Made by a program: the position numbers and the translations under genes. The notes beneath the pieces were generated by a model. The model searched no databases. It saw only the letters and a program-made list of their open reading frames with translations, and was not told where the DNA came from. Positions 34,426-45,570 of a stretch of 64,000 bases of DNA are shown one piece after another. This DNA is from Carya illinoinensis (Eukaryota > Streptophyta > Magnoliopsida > Fagales > Juglandaceae), in contig NC_056754.1 in assembly GCF_018687715.1 (NCBI RefSeq), forward strand, positions 11,255,501 to 11,319,500. Direction: 5' to 3'. Positions within the stretch are counted from its first letter, which is position 1; each line of letters opens with the position of its first letter.

Positions 34426-34696
34426 AATACATACTCCACAGTTGTTGTGGCCCCATGTATTCTACGTGTAAATACATACTCCAAAGTTGTTGTGGCCCCA
34501 TGTATTTTACACATCACAATGCAGTTAAATACATACTCCACAGTTGTTGTGGCCCCATGTATTCTACACGTCACAATGCAGTTAAATACATACTCCATAG
34601 TTGTTGTGGCCCTATGTATTCTACGGAAACTTATTCTTTAACTGCTTAAATACATACTCCACAGTTGTTGTGGCCCCATGTATTCTACGTGTCACA
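34426..34696. repeat. Minisatellite, about five copies of a ~45-70-bp unit
   Basis: The core 'aaatacatactccacagttg' followed by 'ttgtggccccatgtattcta' recurs five times, with spacers of differing length ('cacaatgcagtt' in some). The unit itself is partly palindromic ('ccacagttgttgtgg'). Confidence 0.9.
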
Positions 34697-36331
34697 ATTG
34701 ATGTGTCTCACGTAGTGTATGCGTCACAATTGCTGTGACCCCATACATAAGTAATCAAGATGAAACGTGACTGGAATATGAAAGGATTGAAGCCCTGATG
34801 TAACATAACGTGACTTGAACATAACTTGAAATACATGACCAACTTGAGATAGAAACATTTCGTAACATGGCATAACATATAATAGACAACATATTTAACA
34901 TGACATACTTGCAACAGTGAGTATTACATGACTTGACATACATGTAATAGATGGCATACTTAGTATGATGTACTTGTAATGTACAGTAATACATGATAGA
35001 ATATATTATGTAACAGATAAAAATTGATGACAGAATAAATTCTGTATAATAGACAATTACGTAATAACTTGGCATGACATGACATATATGATAAAACACA
35101 TACATACACTGTAGTTTCTTTACTTAGCACACATAGACAGTAGACTGCTAGTAAGTTAAAAGCTAACTTACCTCGATCTCCGCGTTTCTTATAAAACCTC
35201 AAGCGTGATCATGAGAAATTGTAATTAGCGATTCTAAAAGTTAGCACTAAATTAATAATAATTTGAAATATGGAAAATACTAACTTAAAGAGTAAAATTT
35301 TCATTTTACTCTCTACATGTAGGAAAATGACCGTTTTACCCATAACTTAAGGATTTTGCATACTAACTCCAAAAGTCACCAAAATTTACATGCCTCATGT
35401 AAATTTTATCCTCAACTCAAATATCAATTTAGAAAAATTTAAAACTAATCACAACTATTAAAACTCTATAGGGCCAAAATTCCTATATGCTATTTCCATT
35501 GATTTTTGTTTCTAACTTGTTTTGATTAACCTTTTGATCTATGACCTATAAAGATGTGATATTCAAACCAAACCATTACATGGTTTAAAAGATGTCTTAA
35601 AACATATATAAGCTTCTAATTCAAGATCACATGTTTAAACATTAACTAAAACATAAATTGAGCCAAGAACATCCACACTTTGGCTTATCTGAATATCTCT
35701 TTGCATAAAATTTCATATCTTTGAAACTAATATCAAATATCTTCAAAATAATAATATAACATGTATATAAGATTCTTAGGTTCCTCCAATAAAATTATCA
35801 AAGTCATTGGAATAGGTTTAGACCACCAAAGAGTTAAACTTTCTCAAAACAAAAACTGTTTTTCCTCTTCCAGTTCCTAAGTTTCTAAATCTAAGAAAAT
35901 CTTTCATCAAAACCTTTAATCATGCAACAATCCTCAACCAATAATCATATACACATGTTAGCAATACTCCATAAAAATTTCAAACCAATATTTATCCATT
36001 AGCTTGGTCAAAAACTCCAAACTATAACATATTCTCCAGTTTATCTCCCAGAATGACCTTTTTATAGTTTATACAATATTTTACTGACCAAATGATCTTC
36101 AAATGAGACAAATAAGATATCTACGTAAACTAGACTAAAAAAGGAACAACTTATATGAAGGAGACTTTATGATAAAACACATACAAAAGTTTCGAAATGG
36201 GTGTGCAAAAGAACTCCTAAAAGCTGTCCGAGAGGGTGTTTGGTATTCTTTTAATGGAAAGTGTAAATGAAGATAATTTCATGGGGGGGTGGCTGGAGAT
36301 ACTTATGGATGAGATATGAAAGAGATGAGAC

Positions 36332-36429
36332 TGAAGTGAGAGTTGAGTGTAGGTCTCTCTTACCCGAAGTGAGAGTTAAGTGTAGGTCTCTCCTACCCGG
36401 AGTGAGATAAGTGTAGGACTCTCTTATCC
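36332..36429. repeat. Three copies of a ~34-bp tandem repeat
   Basis: The unit is 'gaagtgagagttaagtgtag' followed by 'gtctctcttaccc'. The third copy is slightly shortened. Confidence 0.9.
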
Positions 36430-36596
36430 AATAATATCTACAAAAATTAACTCAAGATATTTTTACCCAATAATATCCACGAAATTAGCTTAAAATATTT
36501 TTATCTAATAATATCTACAAAATTAATTTAAGATATTTTTATCCAATAATATCCACAAAAATTAGCTCAAGATATTTTTATCCAATAATATCTACA
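36430..36596. repeat. Four copies of a ~39-bp tandem repeat
   Basis: The unit is 'aataatatctacaaaaatta' followed by 'gctcaagatatttttatcc'. It follows directly on the 34-bp repeat. Confidence 0.9.
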
Positions 36597-36870
36597 GTTT
36601 TGAACAGACGTTTCGTCCGAAAATATGAAAAAGAGTTATTGCGCCATAAGACCTTAAATAACCCACCGAGTCTAATGGCACAAACCATAATACATTTAGA
36701 CACTTCTAACTATCTCCAATAATCAAAACACACTTCTAATACCATAATGAGTAATAACACTAACTATGTAGTTAGACTAAAACCTATATGATTAATGGAT
36801 TCGTGAAAATTTATAAAGTCTTCACTAAGCCTATAAAAACCTATATGAAAGTTTATAAATTTATAAAAAC

Positions 36871-37273
36871 CCAAGCTGTTAGCCTGTAAGAGAAAATCAC
36901 TAAGCCTATCAAAGCAGACTCAAGGAGCCTGTTTTAGGCCATACAAGACACGATTTGATTTACACACATGTAAAGGGTGACCTGAGTCCACATAACGTAT
37001 ATAAATTGGGGTGTTGAGAAAGCCATGTAGGAAGGCATTCTTAACACCCAATTGGTGAAGTTCTCAATGCTTAACAGTGGCAAGTGTGAGAACTTCTCGG
37101 ATACTAGCAGGTCAGACCAGGTGAGAAAGTTTCAAAAACATCCGCACCATCAATTTGACTAAATCCCTTGGCAACTAACTGAGCTTTAAGTCTCTTTAAA
37201 GTTCCATCTGCTTTGAGTTTAGCTTTATATATCCACTTACATCCAATTACATTCATATAAGAAGTTCTAGGGA
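36871..37273 (-). pseudogene. Copia reverse transcriptase, N-terminal part
   Basis: The minus strand carries [36 protein letters not shown] and LYGLKQAP, with stops and frame changes. It continues across the solo LTR into the YIDD segment at 33586-33730. Confidence 0.8.
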
Positions 37274-38440
37274 CTAATTTCCAAGTTTCGTTGATAGCAA
37301 GTGCTTTAATTCCTTAGCTAGTGCAGCAGACCAACCATGATGGTTCTTGGTAGACTTGATTGATCTTGGTTCAGCAGGAATATTCAACATTGTGTGTAAA
37401 TTGGCATAGAGAGGATTTGGTTTGTAGATACCATTCCGAGATCTGGTTTGCATAGGATGTTGAGTGGATGGTGTAGGCAAGGAAGAATTTTGCAAATGAG
37501 CTGTTTGAGTGATTTGATCAGGAACTATGGGAGATGATGGAGAGACATGCTCTTCTGGGATTGAGAGTGAGATAGGAGGAGCAAAAGCTGAAGCTGATGG
37601 TTGCAAAGCAGTGCCTATAGGTTTTGAAACAATGGAGGAGGAAGTATCCTTGTTCCACTCAGTAAAGTTGGAAAGTTCCCCTTCAACAGGAGGAGAGTCA
37701 TACATCATGGTTGGTTGGGAATATAGCAAGATAGATTCATCAAATACAACATGCCTGGATGTGTAGATGTGGTTAGTGGGTGGATAAAGGAACTTGTAGC
37801 CTTTATGTTTGGTGTTGTAGCCAAAACATTTGGAACCAAGTGTACGAAGCATATTATAATCTGAATGTCTGTTATAAAGTCTAAAGAATGGTGAATCAAT
37901 GTTAAGCATAGGAGATGGCAACTTGTTAAGCAAAAAGACAGCAGTGGAAAAATAGTCTAGCAAAAAACGAGATGGAGGTTTGGCATGGAACATCATAGTT
38001 AAATCCAAGTTTGTTATATTTTGATGTTTCCTTTAAGCTTTTCCATTTTTTTCTGGGGTCTTAGGACAAGAAGATTGATGAAGAATTCCACGTGTTTGTA
38101 AATAGGCAGTGAGATCCTTAACATTGAATCCACCCCCTTCATCGCTTTGGAAGATACGAATTTTGGCATCAAATTGACAAGTGACAAACATATGGAACTA
38201 GATAAATGCAGTGCGGAGTCCAGATTTATGTTGAAGTGGAATTAACCATGTAAAATTGGTAAATTCATCAATAAAGTTGGCATAGAACAGAAACTTGTCC
38301 CACGAAAGTGTAGGAGTTGGTCCCTATAAATCACAATGGATATTATAGAAAGGAACATTAACATGAGTGCTATCTTGCGAAAGAAGTGGTAATTTGCAAG
38401 CTTTTCCTAGTTGACAACTTGTACAAATTGTAGAGGCAGT
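37274..38440 (-). pseudogene. Copia integrase and linker, degenerate
   Basis: The largest intact piece (37274-38008, 244 codons) holds the end of the integrase core and its copia GKGY-like C-terminal region (TLGSKCFGYNTKHKGYKFLY, NHIYTSRHVVFDE). It continues with the Ser/Pro-rich linker (HPMQTRSRNGIYKPNPLYAN) and the RT lead-in ([13 protein letters not shown]). The upstream core is interrupted by stops. Confidence 0.85.
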
Positions 38441-38965
38441 ATGCTTAGAATAAAGTGCAATAAAATGCTAATTATAGAGATAGTCTAAAACTCTAGGGTT
38501 GGGATGTCCCAGCCTTATGTGCCAGCTTTGTTTATTTGTAGATCGAAACCTAAAAGAGAAATAGGTGGTCTTGTCTTTTTCATAGGGAGAGGCAGCATTA
38601 AAAATGTATAGGCCCTTCTGTTTCCTTCCTGTTGCCACTATCTTCTTTGTTATCCTGTCCTTTATCACAAAACCATACGTATCAAACTTAAATTCTAGTG
38701 GATAATCATATGTTAACTTACTAACAGATAGTAAGTCTTTCTTAATATTAGGCATTACCAGAACATCATTTAACTAAATGGGAGCATGAGATGGACCAAC
38801 CATGGTCAGAACAATATGTGTAATAGGCAGGACCTTGCCATTTCCAACCATTACACCATCAGAACTAGAATATGGAGTTAATGAGTGAAGAGTACCTTGA
38901 TTTCCAGTCATGTGATCTATTGCACTAGTGTCAGGATGCCATGAAGGTTCAGGACTTTCCTCCAT
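38441..38965 (-). pseudogene. Copia protease and gag-pre-integrase zinc-finger region
   Basis: The protease segment has WHPDTSAIDHMTGNQGTL, with DTSA in the place of the catalytic D-S/T-G. The pre-integrase part reads DLLSVSKLTYDYPLEFKF then SWHIRLGHPNPRVLDYL, giving the H and H of the HHCC finger. One stop lies between the two frames. Confidence 0.8.
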
Positions 38966-38983
38966 TTTTAAGGCTACAAAACT

Positions 38984-39913
38984 CTAAGGAAGATTGTTAG
39001 AGGTAAATGAATGATTAAAAGGATTATAACACTTAAGGGTAGTGTGGTTTCTTTTATTGCAGATTTGACAGATAACTTCTTCTTTTGGTTGGACCATGAG
39101 GTTGATGATTGGAAGGTTGTCCATGGTAATGAGAAGATGGTTTGAATCCATTGGTTTGGCCTTGGATAAAACCATGCCCTTTGGAAGTAAAAGAGCCAGA
39201 ATTGCTTTGTTGTTTCTTGTTCTATTACAACTTCTGTCCATAGAAGACCATGGAAGAGGTAGGAGTATCAAGTTTATAATGATCAACATAACTCTCTTGT
39301 AATATGACCACTTTAGAGTAGGTAGGAATGGGAGGTTGAAGCATCGTGGCTGTGAAGACCTCAAAATCCTCGCCAAGACCATTGAGCAGCCACCATGATT
39401 TTTTGTGTTCAGAAAAAGGCTTGCCAATACCAATAAGCTCATCACAAATTGTCTTGAATTTTCATAGGTAATCACTCAAGGTATCAAATCCTTTGTAAGT
39501 CTTTGCTTAAGAGCAAGACTACGGTCAGAAGAAATTCTAGCAAAGACGTGCACAAGAGCATTCCAAACTTTTGTGGCTGTGTTTAAGCCAACAACAATGC
39601 CAAGAACTTCGTTAGACAAGGTGGCATGAAGCCAACCTTTAACCAACCTATCAGATTGGTGCCACTTTAGATAAAGAGGATTTGGTTGAGTTGTAGATGA
39701 CTCTTTCGGTAAAAATTGTGGTAGGGGTTGAGTCTCACTAATAATGAATCCTTGAAGATCATAGCTCTCAAGGATGTTTAACACCTGGATTTTCCAGAGC
39801 AGAAAGTTGAAAGAGTTAAGTTTGAGGGACACATAGTTTGCTACATTTTGTGAAACATGATATGGGTAAGGATCCGAGGACAAAGAACACATAGAAGAAG
39901 CTGGAGAATTCAT
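38984..39913 (-). pseudogene. Copia gag (UBN2-like) with a zinc knuckle, frameshifted
   Basis: It starts MNSPASSMCSLSSDPYPYHV and continues with LKLNSFNFLLWKIQVLNIL and WNALVHVFARISSDRSLALK. It stops at 39476. A second frame carries the CCHC knuckle CQICNKRNHTTLKC near 39040. Confidence 0.85.
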
Positions 39914-39950
39914 GAAAGAAAAAACAACCCCTCTCTACCAACCCGTTGAA

Positions 39951-39963
39951 GCTCTTGATACTA
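39951..39963 (-). other. Copia primer-binding site
   Basis: The plus strand reads 'gctcttgatacta'. Its complement resembles the initiator-Met tRNA primer site TGGTATCAGAGC and lies six bases inside the 5' LTR edge. Confidence 0.75.
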
Positions 39964-39969
39964 TAAAGA

Positions 39970-40262
39970 TGTTTTGAGAAATTCTATCTCATAGGTTGAG
40001 ATAAAGAGTATTATCATTCATATTTATAGTGATGTTACAGGATGAGTATAACCCATTCAAGGGAGCTAAATAAACGTAAATAATGCTAAAATGAAGGAGA
40101 AACACTAGCCTATACACATAACTATACATTTGGACTTTCCAAGAATAAAAGGATCAACTAATACCTTGCTGTGGAATATCCTGAGCATTAGTGGAGCCAT
40201 GGATCTTTTGCTTGAGATTTTGCAGGCTTGATTCTTGGTCATTAGAATCAGGATTCCTTGCA
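39970..40262 (-). repeat. Copia 5' LTR (right copy)
   Basis: It pairs with 31684-31983. The minus-strand start is TGCAAGGAATCC and the end is CTCAAAACA, so TG...CA termini are kept. Substitutions and small indels relative to its partner indicate an old insertion. Confidence 0.9.
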
Positions 40263-41084
40263 ACAACCACTCCATTGGAGAAGAAGACTAATCCAAGCCA
40301 TTTCACCACCTATTGTTCTTTGGACACTGTAAAAGATCAAAATGAAGACATCCCATCCCCATAGAATCAAGTACAAACTTCGCTTCCCTATTATTCTCTA
40401 GACATTGTGAACATGATGGGTTCTTTTCCCCCCTGTGCAGGATACGCAACATTTCCAACAATCATGGATTTCAACCTGATTCATGAGATTCTGCCTCATA
40501 GGTGAGTGACTTATTTTTCCGTAACATTCGTGTGAATAAGCTATTTGACTCTTTTTCATTCTTTTGGTTGTGGTTTAGGTTTCCATTTCTCTTGATGGAT
40601 TGAGTGATTGCATACAATTAAGGAGTTTCAGCTGTTGCTATAAAAATAGTAACAACAAATGGCAACTTCTTTCTTGGCCATTTTCCCGAGAGGCCAATAA
40701 TGCTTGGGGTTCTCATGGTCAAGGTAACTACTTTCTTCCATTGTCATTCTTCCATTTTGATCCAATTATTTTTTCCAAGTAGATTAATGATCCGTGGGTA
40801 GTTATCCGTTCCTTGGTGAATTTCCTAATGTGGATTTCACTAGGAATCGGCCACACAAAAGCCATTCCACCTTTAAGGCCATGTGGTGGGCTGTAAGCAC
40901 ATGATTAGGAAGAAATAAACCATTATGGTAAGCAAAATGTTTAATTCATAAGAAAAAAAAGTGTAGTTCCTCTATGGAAGTTGGGCCTAATAAATTTTGC
41001 ATTGCAATTGTTTTTAACACTTATTATGAAAATACTTCCAAAATTACACATGCAATGACCTGTAATAGGAGGCCTATTAATAAT
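40263..41084. other. Intergenic DNA, no recognised gene
   Basis: A 60-codon plus frame (40600-40782) and gene-like splice motifs ('ctgtgcag' at 40433, 'aggtgagtg' at 40499) occur. No protein family was recognised and no continuous exon chain could be built. Confidence 0.4.
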
Positions 41085-41696
41085 ATCAAATTCAAGGGGA
41101 TAAAATATTTCAAGCCCAAAGTGAATTTTCAAGCCTAGCCCAAGGTTGGGGGTTTCATCAAGAGGAAAGAAAGAAAGAAGGAAGGAGGGGACAAAAGGCT
41201 AAACAATAATAGTGTATCAGGAAGAAAAGAGGGGATGTGACATAAATGAATAATTGATAGAGGATAAAAGGAGTGGACAAGACGACTTCAAGGGGGACTT
41301 CTTCCATACTTCAACTTATTCAACCTTATGATGAGAGCTCTTGAGAGAAGATTTTCATTATAAAATATATCTCTCATGTCCATTGTACAACAAGATGAGA
41401 GACTATGAGAGGTTGTAAAGCAATCATATTATAGTGGATTGTCTTCCAACCCAAATGACCCATGGATGTAGGCATTATACCAAACCACGTAAATTTATGT
41501 GTCTCTATTTCTTTTATTTTGTCTAAATTTATTTCTTGTTCATTGCCATGGATGTACATACAGACACCATATAACCGCATCAAACTTTCGTCGGAGCCTC
41601 CAAACCATGCCAATCGAGGCTCGTATCTTCGTAGCGAGCTGGGAATGCCCATTTCTCCACTTGCAACATGTTGTGTGGTTTTTTAGACATTAACAG

Positions 41697-41714
41697 TTGG
41701 CACAATCTATGGGA
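41697..41714 (+). other. Putative retroelement primer-binding site
   Basis: 'ttggcacaatctatggga' resembles the TTGGCGCCGTCTGTGGGA type found just inside many plant gypsy 5' LTRs, with several mismatches. Confidence 0.45.
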
Positions 41715-41999
41715 TTTGATTTACTTTTGACACCAGAAGTGGGAGAATGACGATTTTCTAGTGTGCTAAATAATTTCCAAATGAGCAGATGGAATTTTTC
41801 CAGATAAGTATTCTTGGCCTTTTTACTTTTATTTTTATGGATAATACTGTCACAAAAATTGGGAGAATAAACATTCCCTCACCCATGTAGTTTACTCTGC
41901 ACTTAAATGCACAATGCAGACATGCATGCAAGTCTCATGTCCTAAGCACTGTGCACTTGCATGTCCCAACTATGCATGGCACTCACAGTTCCATGCACA

Positions 42000-42720
42000 G
42001 AGGTCTCATGGGTGCATGCTGTAAACCCGAAAGAGTTGGCCGCGGTTACTCGGTCGTGGCCCAACCGTGGCAAGACAGGGGTGCTAGCGACCACTGTGTG
42101 GACCATAGTTTTTGGTACTGTACCATACCGGTCACCAGGCTGGTACAGGTAAGGTACCTGTTTCGTACCGGCTGAAATACCGGCCGTACCGGCCTGTATT
42201 TCGGTCTGTACCGGCCTGTGTACCGGCCTGTACCGGCCGGTATTTCGGTATTTCGGCCTTCATGTTTTTTTTTTTTTTTCATTTTTTTAAGTTATAATCT
42301 TATTTTTTTACCCCAATTCATATTAGACTATTTATAATTTATATATACATATGTATTCATGTATAATTTATTCATATATAAATTATTATTTTGAAATATA
42401 ATTTATATATATATTTATATATATAATTTATTTATATATCGACTATCCCGAAACGGTACACGAAACGGTACCGGTACCGAAATATTTCGTTCCAGTGCCT
42501 TGACCGGTACGCCATCCGGTACGGTATTCAAAACATTGGTGTGGACCATTGGCATGTTTTGTCTACTTTGGGGTGGTTTTCGACCGCCCACCACAGGGGC
42601 ACCCGCCATGCGCACTGCATGTACCGGGTTGGACATGACTGAAACCACTCGTTCCAGCCCAACCGTGGCACATTAAGGGCGCTAGTGGCCACCGTGTGGA
42701 CCGTCGGCTTTGTCTGTTCC
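42000..42720. repeat. Diverged local direct duplication around the MITE
   Basis: 'cccaaccgtggca', 'gtgctagcgaccactgtgtg' and 'gaccat' near 42060-42106 recur as 'cccaaccgtggca', 'gcgctagtggccaccgtgtg' and 'gacc' near 42658-42705. The host sequence was duplicated and one copy then took the MITE. Confidence 0.6.
42107..42538. mobile_element. Mutator-like MITE rich in 'taccgg' motifs
   Basis: The left tip 'agtttttggtactgtaccat' plus 'accgg' is inverted at the right as 'ccggtacggtattcaaaaca' plus 'ttg'. An exact 11-bp direct repeat 'gtgtggaccat' flanks it (42096-42106 and 42539-42549). Target duplications of 9-11 bp point to Mutator-like transposition. The interior repeats 'gtaccggcctgta' several times and has an AT-rich middle. 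Confidence 0.75.
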
Positions 42721-43944
42721 CAACAGAGTGTCCACATGCATGGAGAATAAACGATAGGCAATGGATGTGCACCGCCATGTGCCCAACGAACATCCATCCC
42801 GCATTGCACAAGCAACCACCCGCTCAACCACCACCAGACACCGTGTGGGTCACTGACTATTTCTACTGCCAAGAAGGTGGTCCTTGGCCAGCGGGGCACC
42901 TCTGCCTCAAAGCTCCTCACTGCCACTAGTGAGACAAGCCACTAGGGGGCTGCTCGACCAACAGCGTGAAACCAATGGAGACTCCCCTATGACCACCTTG
43001 ATTTGGCAGGTAATGCTAGTCATCACCAGAACTGTTGGCTAGAAGTCCTCTTGGCCATCATGAGCATTTTTGCCACCTAGTGCTGAGCACCTCTCACTCG
43101 ACCAGCAATACCATGTGAACCAACCCATCATTGCCACCATGCAGCGGACAATCAGCATATCTGCCACCATGCAGCGAGCAACCACCATCTCGGCCAGGTG
43201 CCAGCAAGCAGCCTATGCCATGCACTAGCAACAACAGCATCTCAGCTAACGCCATGCACCAGCAGCAACACCATCTCGACCAACCCCTCACAGACACATC
43301 CTCCTCAGCCTCGGTGGTTATCCAGCCACATAGCTCCGTAGTGACGGTGTCCAAACACGATGACCTTGAGCATCACTGTCAAAACTACCCACTAAGGAAG
43401 TTACACGACCAAGAAAGATGTAGCGATGATCACACGTTGCATGTTCCTTGCAATGGTCAACCAAGGTAGTCAAAGCCGCATAGCTAACACCAGACAAGCT
43501 ATTTAAAAAAAGGACAAGAAGAAGAGAGAAGATAGAAACAACAACAGGCAGCAGACAATTTCAGTCAAGCAAAGATCGGCTACAGTGGCTAAAACACCCC
43601 GATTTGTCTCCTTCAAAACTTATGTCGATTTCAGTTTTACAAACATAATAGATTCTTGTGGCGTGAAACAAAGGCTACACAACCCCACTCAGGCACTACT
43701 CAGATGTCTTAATATGTCTCCATTAGAATCAATTTTTTGGCATTAACATGCATGCGGGCACCTCAGACCTTCGTCATCTTTGAAACATGACTGCCCACAG
43801 GCCTCGTTGGCATACCTTAGACCTTTTCCACACTCCAGCAAGATGAATCAGGTTTGCAAATCTCACACTTGTGATTGAGGATTACTGACACAAACCGACT
43901 TGGATTTTGCAGCATGGTCAAGCATCTTTTACTTACCCTAACTG

Positions 43945-44525
43945 TGAGAGTCAATAGGTGGATCCAACCTTTCAACTGCCAGCCTATCTCACGGTGAGGC
44001 GTGGGTCTAGCCTGCCCTACTACTTATCCTCCCCGTGAGAGTCAATAGATGGGTCCAGCCTTTAACTGCTTGACCTCCTTCATGACAAGGTGCTCATCCA
44101 GAGTCTCAGTTACCCGACTACTTATCCTCCCCAAGAGTCAATAGGCGGGTCCAGCCTTTTGACTGCCTGACCTCCTTCATAGTGAGGCTCGGGTCCAACC
44201 TCTTAGCTGCCTAACTACTTACCCTCCACATGAGAGTCAACAGGCGGGTCCAACCTCTCGACTACCCATCCTCCCTTATAGTGAGGTGAAGGTCCAGCCT
44301 CTTGACCACCTGACTACTTACCATCCCTGTGAGAGTCAATACGCTAGTCCAACCTTTCTACTGCCCCACCTTCATCATGGCAAGGCACTGGTCCAACCTT
44401 TTAGCTGCCCGTCTACGTTACTTTCCCATTGAGGATCAATAGGCGGGTCTAGTCTTAAAGGCAGCCCTGACTTGCCTCACGATGAAGCGTGGGTCCAGTC
44501 TTTTGGCTGCCCAACATTATTCTTG
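43945..44525. repeat. Minisatellite, about six copies of a ~99-bp unit
   Basis: Each unit begins with 'gagagtcaataggcgggtcc' and contains 'cctccttcatagtgagg', 'gggtccaacctcttagctgc' and 'ctacttacc'. Starts fall near 43947, 44037, 44133, 44232, 44331 and 44431. Copies differ by about 15-25 percent by eye. Confidence 0.85.
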
Positions 44526-44777
44526 GATGACATGTCCTCCAAAAAATGTCGAGTATTTACATTGGTGCCATTACCGTCGCTAGTGGGTTGTCTTTGAGAA
44601 TGAGCCTCTGAGTTAATGGGCCTTTGAGTTAATGGGTCAAGTCTTTTAGCTCTCCGACCATATCACCTCTTTCATAATGAGTCAACAGGCGAGAAAGGAC
44701 AGGGATCGCTCGACATCCCAAGCACTCCATAGATAGGCAAGTCACTTGATTGCCCAACCTATCTCACGTACATAAAA

Positions 44778-45085
44778 GCAGAGCTTCATGCTCGCCCCTA
44801 ATGTGGTTGAGTTTGCCTCCTACTTATCTCTTATCTTGCCAAGATGAGCTATGCGCTTACACCAAACTTGGTTAAGCTCATCTCCAACCAAAGTCAAGCT
44901 TCGTGCTCGCACCTAATGCGGTCGAGCTTGCCTCCCTCTTATCTTGCCCAGACAAGATCTGCACTCTCACCAAACGTGGTTGAGCTCATCTGCCACAAAA
45001 GTCGAGCTTCACGCTAGCATCTAACGCAGTCAAACATGCCTCACGCTTATCTCACCAAGACTAGTTCTTGCTCTCACCTAATACG
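44778..45085. repeat. Minisatellite, about three copies of a ~110-120-bp unit
   Basis: The unit begins 'gagcttcatgctcgc' and continues with 'ctaatgcggtcgagcttgcc', 'cttatcttgcc' and 'caaacgtggttgagctcatc'. Starts lie near 44785, 44895 and 45005. Confidence 0.75.
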
Positions 45086-45570
45086 GTCAGGCCCATCTCT
45101 CGCCTTGTCTTGCACTCATAAATTTTTATCACTTATCGCGAGCAGAACTAAAAAACCAGGGATCCACTTTTGGAAATTATTTCTCTACAGACTTTGGTAG
45201 ACTATCTTGATCGTATATTTTATCTTAAAGATTCTCAAGGCATTCTTTTGGAAAAAAAAAAAAATTGCTCTTAAAAATCGCAGGCAATTGGAAGGGATAA
45301 AATATCGGCTTTCCAAGCCCAGCCCAAGGCTAGGGGTCTCATTAGGAGTGAAGAAAGAGAGAAGGAAGGAGGGGATGAAAGGGTTGAGGAAGGATAGTGT
45401 GTCAGAAAGAAAGAAGCAGATGTGACACAAAGGAAATGAGATATGACATAAGAGAAGGATGGACAGAGGATAAAAGAAGTGGACCAGAAGATTTCAAAGG
45501 GGGCTTCTTCCAGACTTTGAAATCTGTGTCAGCTTCTTCAACCTTGCGACGATAGCTCCAGATAGAAGAC

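Larger units (their letters stand above)
33731..36865 (-). mobile_element. Probable 3.1-kb solo LTR (gypsy-like) nested in the copia RT
   Basis: The plus-strand left end 'tgtgacgcccccaaattccg' matches the LTR edge of the gypsy-derived array at 51156. A 5-bp direct repeat 'aaaac' flanks the insert (33726-33730 and 36866-36870), and removing it rejoins the RT (LQANSLGF to YSSSANPNLF). No coding domains are present. The right tip reads 'tttata' where a canonical CA is expected, so that edge may be mutated or misplaced. It contains three separate minisatellites. A degenerate complete non-autonomous element is the main alternative. Confidence 0.6.
31684..40262 (-). mobile_element. Ty1/copia LTR retrotransposon, degenerate, carrying two nested insertions
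   Basis: On the minus strand the order is LTR, PBS, gag, protease, integrase, reverse transcriptase, RNase H, PPT, LTR, which is the copia order. The LTRs are 31684-31983 (300 bp) and 39970-40262 (293 bp) and differ at many positions. The PBS at 39951-39963 complements initiator-Met tRNA (GTATCAAGAGC core). The short LTRs and the gag style (YLKWHQSDRLVKGWLHATLS) resemble the Ale/Retrofit lineage. No matching 5-bp target duplication is seen at the outer ends ('aaaga' versus 'acaac'). After removing the nested solo LTR (33731-36865) and hAT MITE (32854-33577) the element is about 4.7 kb, normal for the lineage. Confidence 0.9.
41085..45570 (+). mobile_element. Non-coding LTR-type retroelement with diverged terminal repeats
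   Basis: A ~250-bp direct repeat occurs at 41085-41340 and 45285-45570. Shared landmarks are 'ggggataaaatat', 'agcctagcccaagg', 'agaaggaaggagggga', 'gaggataaaa' and 'cttcttccatactt'-like sequence. After the left repeat the sequence runs to 'ttaacag', then a PBS-like 'ttggcacaatctatggga' at 41697-41714, recalling the TTGGCGCC-type gypsy primer sites. The interior has no polyprotein, only repeats and short frames. It is best described as a decayed non-autonomous (LARD-like) element. The outer edges are uncertain. Confidence 0.55.

Noticed and set aside
34426..34696. Regular repeats with spacers that could suggest a CRISPR-like array
   Set aside because: Units are ~45 bp, diverged, with related rather than unique spacers, in plant nuclear retroelement DNA. 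This is a minisatellite.
40433..40782. Possible two-exon gene (splice-like motifs plus a 60-codon frame)
   Set aside because: No frame joins across the motifs, and no similarity or start codon context was recognised.
43131..43469. 112-codon plus frame and overlapping minus frames near 43094-43354
   Set aside because: Gln/Ser/Pro-rich frames from imperfect 'gccatgca' and 'cagcaa' repeats inside a non-coding retroelement.
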